Shown one piece after another: positions 9,115 through 17,661 of a DNA stretch of 64,000 nt. The notes below the pieces were generated by a model, which saw only the letters and a list, made by a program, of their open reading frames with translations, did no database searches and was not told the origin of the DNA. Both the position numbers and the translations under genes were made by a program. Position 1 is the stretch's first letter, and each line of letters opens with the position of its first letter. This stretch comes from Phycisphaerales bacterium (lineage in GTDB: Bacteria; Planctomycetota; Phycisphaerae; Phycisphaerales; UBA1924), in NCBI GenBank assembly GCA_019750095.1, contig JAIEOW010000085.1, positions 1 to 64,000 on the forward strand, written 5' to 3'.

Positions 9115-9355
9115 CCCATCGAAGGGCGGACCCAACGACCGCGAGCGGCTCCAGCACATGCTCGATGTCGCGGCAGACGTGCGGAGTCATACTGATTCCA
9201 AGTGCAATCCGCCCTCTACGGCAATGTGCGGCACGCAGAATGAGATCTGTGTTCAGTCCGAAGCGCTGGTCGTCCGTAGCCGGGCGTGGAGCGCAGCGAC
9301 ACGCCCGGAACAAGTCGCCTTGGGTGCCGCGGAGTTGGGATCCACGGCACTCTGA
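9104..9355 (+). pseudogene. Truncated HepT/HEPN (DUF86-like) toxin remnant
   Basis: The first ~30 codons (PRDPSKGG, then DRERLQHMLDVAADVRSHT) match the opening helix of HepT-type HEPN proteins, and the start overlaps the mntA stop by 11 nt, as in intact pairs. After about 9190 the reading continues into dispersed palindromic repeats and stops at 9355. The RX4-6H active-site region of HEPN toxins is not visible. Most likely a toxin gene broken by repeat insertion or deletion. Confidence 0.6.
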
Positions 9356-9510
9356 AGGAGTGCTCACCGTTCCACTCGGCACAATCGCAACGAGCACGCC
9401 TTCGGCGTGCAATCGCCGATGAGCAACACGATGTTTTGTGACACGCTATCCGGGGGTGGCTCGCAAAGCCTCGCTCACCCCCGGCTACTGACCACCAGCC
9501 CTTCGGGCTG
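9280..9510. repeat. Cluster of four short palindromes (REP-like island)
   Basis: Separate hairpins lie close together: CCGGGCGTG/CACGCCCGG (9280-9308), GCACTC/GAGTGC (9347-9363), GCACGCC/GGCGTGC (9394-9410), CCGGGGGTG-type (9450-9484) and CAGCCCTTCGGGCTG (9496-9510). A second island at 57483-57591 carries three of these types in the same order. The rest of 9356-9581 holds no gene. Confidence 0.75.
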
Positions 9511-9581
9511 AAGACCGAAGTAGGTCAGCACGAGATGGAGATCACTTGAGATCCGTGCCCGGATTGCAACTGGGATTGGTA

Positions 9582-10685
9582 TTAAAGACCCCGATCTCCG
9601 AGTCGTTGAACAATCTCAAGCGCCGCCGCCTCCGGCTCCACCGCCCCGCACACCGCGCTCGACACCGCGACGCCGCGGCAGCCCACACTCGCAAGCGTCC
9701 CGACGTTGTCCGACGTGATCCCGCTGATCGCCAGATGCGGCAGTCTCGCCGTGCGTTCATCCGCCAGATATTGCCGAAGATACTCCGGCCCGCTCAGTGC
9801 CGGTTTGGCCTTGGTTGAACTGGGGAACATCGGTCCGCATCCGCAGTAGTCCGCGCCATCTTCCGCGGCTCTCAGTGCCTGGGTCATGTTCGCGGTAGAG
9901 ACGCCGACGATCAAGCTTCGGCCCGCGATTCGACGGACGTCGGCGATGGAGAGGTCTTCCTGCCCAAGATGCACGCCGTCGGCTTCGCTGAGCAAGGCGA
10001 TGTCGGGGCGATCGTTGATGATGCACATCCCGCCGTGGGATCGGCAGACGTCGACCAGTTGTCGCGCCCGCCGCCGCAGCTCGCGATCCGGCAGCCCCTT
10101 CTCGCGCAGTTGCAGGCAGTCGGCCCCACCTTTGAGCGCCAAAGCCGCGACCTCGGGCCATGGGCGATTGGCACAGAGCGACTCGGTGATGAGCACGCAC
10201 AGCCGCCACTGTCGCACGCGACCGTCGGCCGTGCCAAGGGCCAGCAGCAGCCGACGCTCCTGGTCATACACCCGATAGCGGAGGTCTTTGGCGAGTGACG
10301 CGGGGCTCACTTCAACACGCGGGGCAGTGGGGGAGTCTGCTGGAGGAACTTCGGGCAGGGCCTTGACGCACTCTTCGATGACTCTCAGAGCTTCGCCCGC
10401 CCGTTTTCCCGCCGCGATAGCGACATCGAGCAGGCCCCGACGCTGGGTCTCCGGATCGGTGGTAATCCCTGTTCCGACGTCGTTTGGTGTGTCACGCCAG
10501 GCGGCGAGCGTCAGGGCATCCAGCCGGGCCGCCTCGGCGATGCGTCGAAGCTGGTGGCGGGAGTCTTTGAGCTCGGCCGCCAGGGAGCCGCTGGAGAGCA
10601 CAAACCGCGCGATGTCTTCCATGACCCGCAGCCCCTCGCGGGCACGGTTGAGGTTGGCATCAAGGATTCGGCGGGGGTCGGCCAT
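9582..10685 (-). CDS. thiE: Thiamine-phosphate synthase with extra N-terminal domain
   Basis: A protein of 367 aa. The C-terminal ~200 residues form a ThiE TIM barrel: LCVLITE, GADCLQLREKGLPDREL, CIINDRPDIALLSEADGVHLGQEDL, GVSTANMTQA, DYCGCGPMFPSSTKA, AISGI. This enzyme joins the pyrimidine and thiazole halves to thiamine phosphate. The first ~150 residues (RRILDANLNRAREGLRVMEDIARF...) are a helical domain also found ahead of ThiE in cyanobacteria and planctomycetes (family knowledge); its role is unclear. Start at 10685 (MADPRRIL) was preferred over longer frames that run antisense to zwf. It is divergent from zwf. Confidence 0.88.
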   Translation of the reverse strand: MADPRRILDANLNRAREGLRVMEDIARFVLSSGSLAAELKDSRHQLRRIAEAARLDALTLAAWRDTPNDVGTGITTDPETQRRGLLDVAIAAGKRAGEALRVIEECVKALPEVPPADSPTAPRVEVSPASLAKDLRYRVYDQERRLLLALGTADGRVRQWRLCVLITESLCANRPWPEVAALALKGGADCLQLREKGLPDRELRRRARQLVDVCRSHGGMCIINDRPDIALLSEADGVHLGQEDLSIADVRRIAGRSLIVGVSTANMTQALRAAEDGADYCGCGPMFPSSTKAKPALSGPEYLRQYLADERTARLPHLAISGITSDNVGTLASVGCRGVAVSSAVCGAVEPEAAALEIVQRLGDRGL

Positions 10686-10829
10686 GGGTTTGTGGTGAAG
10701 TATTGGCGTTGTTTGCGATGGCGAAGTCACTATTCTGAGCATCGGCATCCGATACCACGTCAGCGCGATGTAGAAACCGAAACCCGAGCCCCGAAACCCG
10801 CTCCACCCCCAAGCTCCCCTCGCCCCCCC

Positions 10830-12416
10830 ATGAACGGCCAAACCTCCGCCAATCCCGCCGAGCCCTGTGTTGTCGTCATCTTTGGGGCTTCGGGCGACCT
10901 GACGCACCGCAAGCTGATCCCCTCGCTGTACGACCTCTTTCGAGAGCACGTGCTGCCCGAGGGCACGTGTGTTGTCGGGGTGTCGCGGACGCCGATGTCC
11001 GATGACGAGTTCCGGGCCAAGCTCCTGCCCAGCGTGCAGAAGTTCAGCGCTCGGTTTGATCCCGAGACGTGGGCAAAGTTCGCGCAGTTTGTCCACTATC
11101 AGCCCGGCGACGCCGCCCAGATGACCCAGGGCGACCCGATCGCGGCCCGCATCAACGCGCTGGCCAAGCAGCGGAACATCTTGAAGCCCAGCGGCTCGCC
11201 GAACATCTTGTTCTACCTGTCCGTGTCGCCCAACCTGTATGAACCGATCATCGCGGCGATCGGCGGGGCGGGGCTGGTCGCCGAGGGCAAGCGGTGGTGC
11301 TCGATCAATCCGAATGACTCGTCTTGGCAGCGGATCATCGTCGAGAAGCCGTTCGGGTGGGACTTGCCCTCCGCGGCCTCGCTGAACCGAGCCCTGGGCC
11401 GCGTCTTTGAAGAAGAGGCGATCTACCGCATCGATCACTATCTGGGCAAGGAGCTTGTGCAGAACATCGCGGTGCTGCGGTTTGCCAACGCGATCTTTGA
11501 GCCGCTCTGGAATCGCACGCACGTGGATCACGTTCAGGTGACGGCGGCCGAAACAGTGGGCGTGGGCAGCCGAGCGGCGAACTACTACGACTCGGGCGCC
11601 GGCGGCGCGCTGCGTGACATGGTGCAGTCGCACCTTTTGCAGGTGCTGGCGCTGGTCGCGATGGAATGCCCGAGCCGCTTTGAGGCCGACGCGATCATGC
11701 GCGAGAAGATCAAGCTCTTCAACTCCGCTGTTGTGGCCCGCACCGATGAAGCCGCACAGCTCGGCGTCTTCGGACGCTATGACGCCGACGCCAAGACCGG
11801 CGAGCCGGCGTATGTGAAAGAACAGGGCGTCGACGCGGCTCGCAACACCGAGACGTTTGCTGCGATCCAACTGCAGTTTGACAACTGGCGCTGGAACGGC
11901 GTGCCGTTCTATCTGCGATCGGGCAAGAAGATGGCCTCCAAACTCACCGAGGTCGTGGTGACGTTCAAGCGTCCGCCCACGCACGTCTTCCGCGGGCTGG
12001 ATATTGACCCCGGTTCCCGCCCGAACAACCGCATCGTCATCAACATCGCACCGACCGAGGGCATCTCGCTCCGCGTCGATGGCAAGGTTCCCGGCGGGGC
12101 CATCGGCGGCTCCGGCGGATTCAAGATCGCCTCGGCCAAGCTCGACATGGACTATCAGAAGACCTTCGGCGGCGAGTCTGTCGAGGCCTATGCCCCGCTG
12201 ATCTTCGACGCCATCCGTGGCGACCGCACGCTCTACAAGCACCGCGACGAGGTGGAATCCAGCTGGAAGATCTGCCAGCCCTTCCTGGACTCTGAGACCA
12301 TCCGAAAGGGCATACAGACCTATGGCTCCGGCACATGGGGCCCGGCCGGGGCGGATGAACTGCTCGCTCGGACCGGTCGCCGCTGGCACAACCCTGCGGC
12401 GAACGAGGTGCGTTAA
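10830..12416 (+). CDS. zwf: Glucose-6-phosphate 1-dehydrogenase
   Basis: NAD(P)-dependent enzyme of 528 aa, the first step of the oxidative pentose phosphate pathway. The Rossmann motif GASGDLTHRK starts at residue 19, the substrate/catalytic motif RIDHYLGKE lies at 200-208, and later blocks include VQVTAAETVGVGSRA and FYLRSGKKM. Length is close to the family norm (about 490-520). The start at 10830 (MNGQTSANPAEP) places the nucleotide fold near the N terminus. The gene stands alone, divergent from thiE; neither pgl nor gnd is adjacent. Confidence 0.95.
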   Translation: MNGQTSANPAEPCVVVIFGASGDLTHRKLIPSLYDLFREHVLPEGTCVVGVSRTPMSDDEFRAKLLPSVQKFSARFDPETWAKFAQFVHYQPGDAAQMTQGDPIAARINALAKQRNILKPSGSPNILFYLSVSPNLYEPIIAAIGGAGLVAEGKRWCSINPNDSSWQRIIVEKPFGWDLPSAASLNRALGRVFEEEAIYRIDHYLGKELVQNIAVLRFANAIFEPLWNRTHVDHVQVTAAETVGVGSRAANYYDSGAGGALRDMVQSHLLQVLALVAMECPSRFEADAIMREKIKLFNSAVVARTDEAAQLGVFGRYDADAKTGEPAYVKEQGVDAARNTETFAAIQLQFDNWRWNGVPFYLRSGKKMASKLTEVVVTFKRPPTHVFRGLDIDPGSRPNNRIVINIAPTEGISLRVDGKVPGGAIGGSGGFKIASAKLDMDYQKTFGGESVEAYAPLIFDAIRGDRTLYKHRDEVESSWKICQPFLDSETIRKGIQTYGSGTWGPAGADELLARTGRRWHNPAANEVR

Positions 12417-12421
12417 GGTGC

Positions 12422-12449
12422 GGGAGCGGGGGGTGGGGGGTGGGGTGGG
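12422..12449 (+). other. G-run tract with quadruplex potential
   Basis: Just after the zwf stop the + strand carries at least four runs of three or more G separated by 1-2 bases. This meets the simple G-quadruplex pattern. It lies 150 bp ahead of the next gene. Confidence 0.45.
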
Positions 12450-12601
12450 CAGAGAGGCCGTTTTTCCGCGGGCGACCCTGTGGACCCGATTCCCCTTGCC
12501 ATTCGTATGGAATTGAGGCAGACTATCTCGCGGCGTTCGTGGTTTGGTCGTTCTGCCGCTTTCCCGCGTTCCTCGATGCTCGGCTGACACGGAGTTTTCG
12601 C

Positions 12602-14569
12602 ATGGGTGTGCTCGCCTTTCGTCGCTTCTCGCGCCCAGTGGCCTCGTGTCTCGCGCTTGCCGTCGCGGGGTTCTCGGGCGTTGCCGCGGTTCCGGTGGCT
12701 CGGGCCGCCGAGAGTGACAAGGCGCTGAACGCGTCGATCCAGAATCTCGCCACCCAGCGCATCATCTATAACCCCACGACGGGCACGACCTCCAGCGTGG
12801 TGCGTCCCTTCGGCCCGCGCGGCCCGGGCGGGTGCCCGCCGGTGGTGCAATCCGTCACCAACTGCTTTGACTCGATCAACCAGGGTTCCGAGATCACGCT
12901 GCAACTGGGCATGGTTGAGGGCGAGGGTTTCGGGTCCACGTACACGATCGCAGATCCCAATCCCGGCACGCCGCAGAACGAGGCATTTCCGATCGAGGTG
13001 CAACTCGTCGAGTTCTTCGCCGCGACCGCCGGCACGGGCATCGCTGCGAACATCACCATGGGCTGGACCATCGAGGTCTGGGATGGCGAGCCGGGGCAAC
13101 CCAATGCTTCTCTGGTCTTCACCGTCACCAGCGCCGATCCGAACGTCGATCCCGGTTTGCCCCCTGACATCAGCTTGACCCGCGTCACCGGCGGCACCGC
13201 CTGCACGACCAACGAAGACCTGTTGCTCCGCCAGCTTCTGGGCCAGCAGATCCAGGCCTCCGCCGTCAAGGTCCAGTTTTCCGTCGATTCGACCGCCGAC
13301 CCGGTCGATCGCATGGTCGTCAACGGCACGAGCGGCACGGGGCTCGTCTCGATCGTCGTGAAGATCGATCGACACAACCAGCCGGGCGCATCGCCCTGCA
13401 CCACGGTGAGTTTCTGCAACAACGCGTTCCTCTGCACCGAGGGCGCGACGATCACGCCCTGCTCCACCGGCACAACCAACCCCGCCGCGCCCACCTTTGC
13501 CTCGCGTAACTGGTTGTCGGCGATCTCTTGCGCCGGCGGATGCCCCGCGGGATACACACGTTTCAGCAACCTCGCCACAGGCCTTGGCGGATGCCGACCC
13601 AGCCGCGACGTTGTTCAGCAGATCACCACCGTCGCCAGCGCGTGTGTCGGCGTGATTCAGGGCGCGTGCTGCAACGGCTCCACCGGCGGCTGCACATTGC
13701 AAACAACCGCCAACTGCTCTTCCGTCGGCGGAACCTACCAGGGCGACAACACCGTCTGCTCCCCCAACCCCTGCCCCCAGCCCACCGGCGCGTGCTGCAA
13801 CAACACCACCGGCGCGTGCACCGCAACCACCAGCACCACCTGCGCCGGCGGTACCTTCCAGGGCGTCGGCACCTCCTGCTCGCCCACCCCATGCCCGGAG
13901 CCCAACGGCGCCTGCTGCACGAATACCGGCGCGTGCGCGTCGGTCACCCAGACGCAGTGCTCGCAGCTCGGCGGCTCGTTCATCGCCGGCGTCGCGTGCA
14001 CCGTGAACAACACCTGCCCGCTCGGCGCGTGCTGCTTGCCCGATGGCTCATGCGTCGCCGGGCTCTCTTCGCCCGCTTGCTCCTCGCAGGGCGGCACGTT
14101 CCAGGGTGTCAGCTCCGCCTGCGCCTCGGTCAGTTGCCCGCAGCCCGCGGGCGCGTGCTGCACCACCACCGGCGGCTGCACTTCCGTCACCCAGGCCGTC
14201 TGCTCGATCTTCGGTGGCACCTGGGCCGGCGCGTTCACCACCTGCCCCGGCGCCTGCACGCCACCGGCAGGTCTCTGCTGCCGCGGCACGACGTGCGCGG
14301 CGGGCGTCGCCCAGAACAACTGCACGCCGATCAGCAATGTTGGCGTCGCCTTTGCCTCCGGGTCTTCCTGCGGAACCAGCCCCACCGCGCCCTGCTGCTT
14401 TGCGGACTATGACAAGATGGGCGGAATCGCCGTCGGCGACATCTTCGCCTATCTCAACAGTTGGTTCGCGAGCAGCCCTTACACGAAGTTTGCGGGCGAT
14501 GGAGTGGCCCCGCCCGCAGTTGGGGATATCTTCTCCTTCCTGAACGCGTGGTTCGCGGGCGGCTGCTGA
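12602..14569 (+). CDS. Secreted Cys-rich repeat protein with GC-type dockerin-like tail
   Basis: Exported protein of 655 aa, function unknown. A signal peptide is seen at about 1-37 (SCLALAVAGFSGVAAVPVARAAES). Residues ~40-340 form an unrecognised domain. From about residue 354 there are five to six modules of ~40 aa, each opening with GACC and containing further Cys pairs, a GG-[TS]-[FY] block and a CPxP ending. The tail has two copies of a helix motif (VGDIFAYLNSWFA and VGDIFSFLNAWFA) and ends in GGC, matching the GC-type dockerin-like tail of Phycisphaerales. A shorter paralogue follows directly. The tail is probably used for surface attachment or assembly, but this is inferred. Confidence 0.8.
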   Translation: MGVLAFRRFSRPVASCLALAVAGFSGVAAVPVARAAESDKALNASIQNLATQRIIYNPTTGTTSSVVRPFGPRGPGGCPPVVQSVTNCFDSINQGSEITLQLGMVEGEGFGSTYTIADPNPGTPQNEAFPIEVQLVEFFAATAGTGIAANITMGWTIEVWDGEPGQPNASLVFTVTSADPNVDPGLPPDISLTRVTGGTACTTNEDLLLRQLLGQQIQASAVKVQFSVDSTADPVDRMVVNGTSGTGLVSIVVKIDRHNQPGASPCTTVSFCNNAFLCTEGATITPCSTGTTNPAAPTFASRNWLSAISCAGGCPAGYTRFSNLATGLGGCRPSRDVVQQITTVASACVGVIQGACCNGSTGGCTLQTTANCSSVGGTYQGDNTVCSPNPCPQPTGACCNNTTGACTATTSTTCAGGTFQGVGTSCSPTPCPEPNGACCTNTGACASVTQTQCSQLGGSFIAGVACTVNNTCPLGACCLPDGSCVAGLSSPACSSQGGTFQGVSSACASVSCPQPAGACCTTTGGCTSVTQAVCSIFGGTWAGAFTTCPGACTPPAGLCCRGTTCAAGVAQNNCTPISNVGVAFASGSSCGTSPTAPCCFADYDKMGGIAVGDIFAYLNSWFASSPYTKFAGDGVAPPAVGDIFSFLNAWFAGGC

Positions 14570-14662
14570 TTCGCGTCTGTTGCGCAGTTCGTGGGGTCTC
14601 GTGGGCCTCACGATCGCGCTCGGACCGCATCGACATCACCCGCGGAGTAAAGGCCTGCCCTG

Positions 14663-15643
14663 ATGCAGTCCGTGGTGCGACATGCAGTTGTTCTCGGACT
14701 CGTCGCGCTCGCCGCGTCGTTTGCCCGGGCTCAGACCGGCGCGTGCTGCGGCGTCGCCGGTTCGTGTTCCATCACGCCTCAGATCATGTGTGTCGGCGCG
14801 TTCCTTGGCGATGGCTCGGTCTGCGCCCCCGGTGCGTGCGACGCCGTCACCGGTGCGTGCTGCGTACCAAGTGGTGCTTGCACGATCTCGACCCAGACGC
14901 TCTGCAAATCGTCTGGCGGCGCGTATGAGGGCGACGGCATCTCGTGCGCCGACGTCTCATGCCCCCAGCCCACCGGCGCGTGCTGCAACGCCGCGGGACA
15001 CCAGTGCACCAACGTCATCGAGAACGATTGCCTGCAACTCGGCGGCACGTTCTACCGCGGCGCGGCGTGCACGCCGAACGGTCTTTGCCCCATCGGCGCG
15101 TGCTGTCTGCCAGAGGGCGTCTGCACCGCAGGCATCAGCCAACCCTCATGTGCCAAGTGGCGCGGCACTTTCCAGGGCATCGGCACCACCTGCACTGGAA
15201 TCATGTGCCCCATGCCCGTTGGCGCGTGCTGCACATCCACGGGCGGGTGCGCACTGCTCACCGCAAACATCTGTGCGATCTTCGGACAATGGCGCGGTCC
15301 GGGCACCACTTGCCCCATCGCTTGCCTGCCCCCGGGCGTCTGCTGCCGTGGCTCAACATGCGCAACCGGCGTCATCGCGACCGCCTGCAGCGCGCAGGGA
15401 TCGATCGGCGCGATCTTCATTTCGGGCCAGGCCGTGTGCAATCCCAGCGGCGGACGTGTGCCCTCATGCTGCCTGACCGACGTCAACAAGTCCGGCGCGG
15501 TCGATATCCAGGATGTCTTCGACTATCTGAACGCCTGGTTCGCCCAGAGTCCATACGCCGACTTTGGCGGTAGTGGCTCCGGCACGCCGGTGATCCAGGA
15601 CATCTTTGACTTTCTGAACGCGTGGTTCGTGGGTGAGTGCTGA
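14663..15643 (+). CDS. Secreted Cys-rich repeat protein, tandem paralogue
   Basis: Exported protein of 326 aa. The signal peptide (about 1-23, ending SFARAQ) runs straight into GACC modules (TGACCGVAGSC, TGACCVPSGAC, TGACCNAAGHQC, IGACCLPEGVC, VGACCTSTGGC), about 38-40 aa each, then the CCRG-type last module shared with the upstream gene. The tail repeats IQDVFDYLNAWFA and IQDIFDFLNAWFV and ends in GEC rather than GC. It lacks the large N-terminal domain of its neighbour, so it may have arisen by duplication and loss. The even Cys spacing suggests disulfide-stapled beta modules. Function unknown. Confidence 0.8.
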   Translation: MQSVVRHAVVLGLVALAASFARAQTGACCGVAGSCSITPQIMCVGAFLGDGSVCAPGACDAVTGACCVPSGACTISTQTLCKSSGGAYEGDGISCADVSCPQPTGACCNAAGHQCTNVIENDCLQLGGTFYRGAACTPNGLCPIGACCLPEGVCTAGISQPSCAKWRGTFQGIGTTCTGIMCPMPVGACCTSTGGCALLTANICAIFGQWRGPGTTCPIACLPPGVCCRGSTCATGVIATACSAQGSIGAIFISGQAVCNPSGGRVPSCCLTDVNKSGAVDIQDVFDYLNAWFAQSPYADFGGSGSGTPVIQDIFDFLNAWFVGEC

Positions 15644-15655
15644 GCACTGGCTCAT

Positions 15656-15771
15656 CAGAGGCGTGGGCGCAAGCCCATGCACAGTGATCACGCGAGCCAA
15701 GAGTGATCTTTCCGACGTCCCGACGTCCCGACTCCCACGCCCACGTGCCCGAGCTTGCGCACGGGCCTCTG
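15656..15771. repeat. Dispersed inverted-repeat element, copy 1
   Basis: The left arm begins GAGGCGTGGGCGCAAGCCC and the right arm ends GAGCTTGCGCACGGGCCTC. The two arms are imperfect reverse complements and enclose about 60 bp. A second copy with the same arms lies at 38311-38409. This copy sits between two convergent genes. Confidence 0.7.
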
Positions 15772-15783
15772 AAGGAAACGTCG

Positions 15784-17571
15784 TCAGCGCACGACGCCGA
15801 AATTCGTCGGTGACATCGTCGCGCTCTCGGCTTCTTTCTCGGTCTTCGGAGCAGGGACTCTCGGCAGAAGTTCTGGCGCGCTCGCCAGGTTGTACGCGGT
15901 GATCGCTGCGCACGTGGCGGATTGCATCAGGTACTCCGGGATCGCCAGTTCCAGCTTGTCGTTCTGGGTGTGCCATCCCCAGCCATAGTCGCTGCGTCCG
16001 ACCTCGTCCCAGAAGAAGCCCGGCACCCCGACCTCAACGAACGCGAAGTGATCGCTCGAGGCGAAGCGCGGGAAGCGTTCGACGACCTGGATGTTCACGC
16101 GCATCGGCTTGCCGTCGGCGGTGTCGTAGAACACGCCATTGATCGGCGCGGTCGCGGCGGCCAGCGTGCTCACCATGTCCGCCGTGCACTTCAGTCCGCC
16201 CTGATAGTTTGTCCCGCCGTCGTCGTTGAGCACCGCGGAGATCTTCTGCGCACGCTCGCCCAGGTCCTTCACATACTGACGAGCGCCCAGCAGGCCCTGT
16301 TCCTCACCTGTCCACAGCGCAAAGCGGATCGTGCGCTTGGGCCTGGCCCCGGCCGCCGCAAGGATGCGTGCTGCCTCCATGGTCACGGCTGTGCCCGTGC
16401 CGTTGTCCAGCGTGCCTTGAGAGCCCGGGCCGTTCCACGAGTCCATGTGTCCGCAGACGATCACCACCTCGTCGGGCTTCTCCGTGCCCCGAATCTCGGC
16501 GATGGTGTTGTACACGGGGATCGGGCCTGGGGTCAGCGTGTGCTTGAGATCAAACTCAACTTCGAACTCGCGCCCCTCGCTCATGCGCGTCCGCATGTTG
16601 TCATAGTCGGACTGACGCACCGTGATCTCGACATCCGGCGGAATCTCGCCAACGCTGCGCTCGCGCCACTTTGGCGTGGCCGTCGTCCACACGCGATCTC
16701 GAGCGTCCTGTGCCGCGGTGATGAACCCGTGGATGCCGTCAAACGCCACGCGATCTTCGATCGGAAGCGTGCTCGGGTCGGTGCCCTCGGCCACCTTCTT
16801 GCGTGCGTCCTTTCGCGCAAGGAAGCGATCACCGGCCATCTGCCCCGGGCCACGCACGCCGCCGCGGCCCTCGATGCTCATGGGCTTCAGCAGCACCCAC
16901 GCGCCCTTGAGCTTGGGCTTGATCTCCTGATACTCGCTCTCGCTATCGGGCAGAACGATCACCGGGCCGCGCCTTGGCCCATCGGTGCCGGATGTCCACG
17001 CCAGCGTGGTGAACTGCAGGTCGCGCACCGCTCGCCACTGCGGCTCGGCGGGTTTCTGCTCCGCCTCGGCTTCGGGCGTTGCGTTCTCGCTGCGCCGCGG
17101 GCGCCTCGGCTCGCTCTTGGCATAGATCTTTCCGACACTGGGCCCGCGATCAAACCGCGTCGCCACATCGCCCCAGCGGTGCAGCTCAGAGCTGAGCCCC
17201 CAGGATCGGAACTGCGCCATCGACCAGTTGTTGGCTTCTTCCGCAGCGGTCGATCCTGTCAGCCGTGGACCGATCTTTGTCGTGAGATGCCGCAGGTGGT
17301 CCATCACCTGGTTGCGATAGCGGCCCTCATCCAGAATGCGCTGAATCGTCGCAGAATCGCCCAATCCCCCGGCGATCTTCGGCACCGGCGCTTCTTTGCC
17401 ATCGATCACGGCATAGGGCACGCTCGGTGCGGCTGGCACCACGCCTTGGATGGCTACGCCGCGGCGATCGACTCTGGAGGTGTTGCCGCACGCGGCAAGC
17501 CCGACGCACAGCCCAGCCACGAGCGCGATGGACAGACCTGGCCTCAGCCACGAGCGAACCGAGTTCTTCAT
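15784..17571 (-). CDS. M28-family zinc aminopeptidase-like lipoprotein
   Basis: Predicted exported peptidase of 595 aa. A lipoprotein signal ends in GLAAC (C28), so it is probably membrane-anchored. The M28 catalytic region contains VCGHMDSW (first metal ligand H), TLDNGTGTAV (bridging D), WTGEEQGLLG (catalytic E pair), LNDDGG and the late GWHTQNDKLE histidine. Between the signal and the catalytic core lie ~300 residues that may include a PA-like insert. It is convergent with the Cys-rich pair and followed upstream by another secreted protein on the same strand. The substrate is unknown; plant/bacterial M28 homologues are aminopeptidases or carboxypeptidases. Confidence 0.85.
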   Translation of the reverse strand: MKNSVRSWLRPGLSIALVAGLCVGLAACGNTSRVDRRGVAIQGVVPAAPSVPYAVIDGKEAPVPKIAGGLGDSATIQRILDEGRYRNQVMDHLRHLTTKIGPRLTGSTAAEEANNWSMAQFRSWGLSSELHRWGDVATRFDRGPSVGKIYAKSEPRRPRRSENATPEAEAEQKPAEPQWRAVRDLQFTTLAWTSGTDGPRRGPVIVLPDSESEYQEIKPKLKGAWVLLKPMSIEGRGGVRGPGQMAGDRFLARKDARKKVAEGTDPSTLPIEDRVAFDGIHGFITAAQDARDRVWTTATPKWRERSVGEIPPDVEITVRQSDYDNMRTRMSEGREFEVEFDLKHTLTPGPIPVYNTIAEIRGTEKPDEVVIVCGHMDSWNGPGSQGTLDNGTGTAVTMEAARILAAAGARPKRTIRFALWTGEEQGLLGARQYVKDLGERAQKISAVLNDDGGTNYQGGLKCTADMVSTLAAATAPINGVFYDTADGKPMRVNIQVVERFPRFASSDHFAFVEVGVPGFFWDEVGRSDYGWGWHTQNDKLELAIPEYLMQSATCAAITAYNLASAPELLPRVPAPKTEKEAESATMSPTNFGVVR

Positions 17572-17661
17572 GGCCCAAGTTGTACGGCGCAATCCGGGCG
17601 AACGCAAACGTCCGATCCCGGCGATCTCGAATGGGCACGGGCCTCAGGGTGATCTCGGAGA

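Noticed and set aside
10686-12590. Long upstream extension of thiE on the minus strand
   Set aside because: It runs antisense through the whole zwf gene. ThiE homologues with the N-terminal domain begin near MADPRRIL, so the start at 10685 is used.
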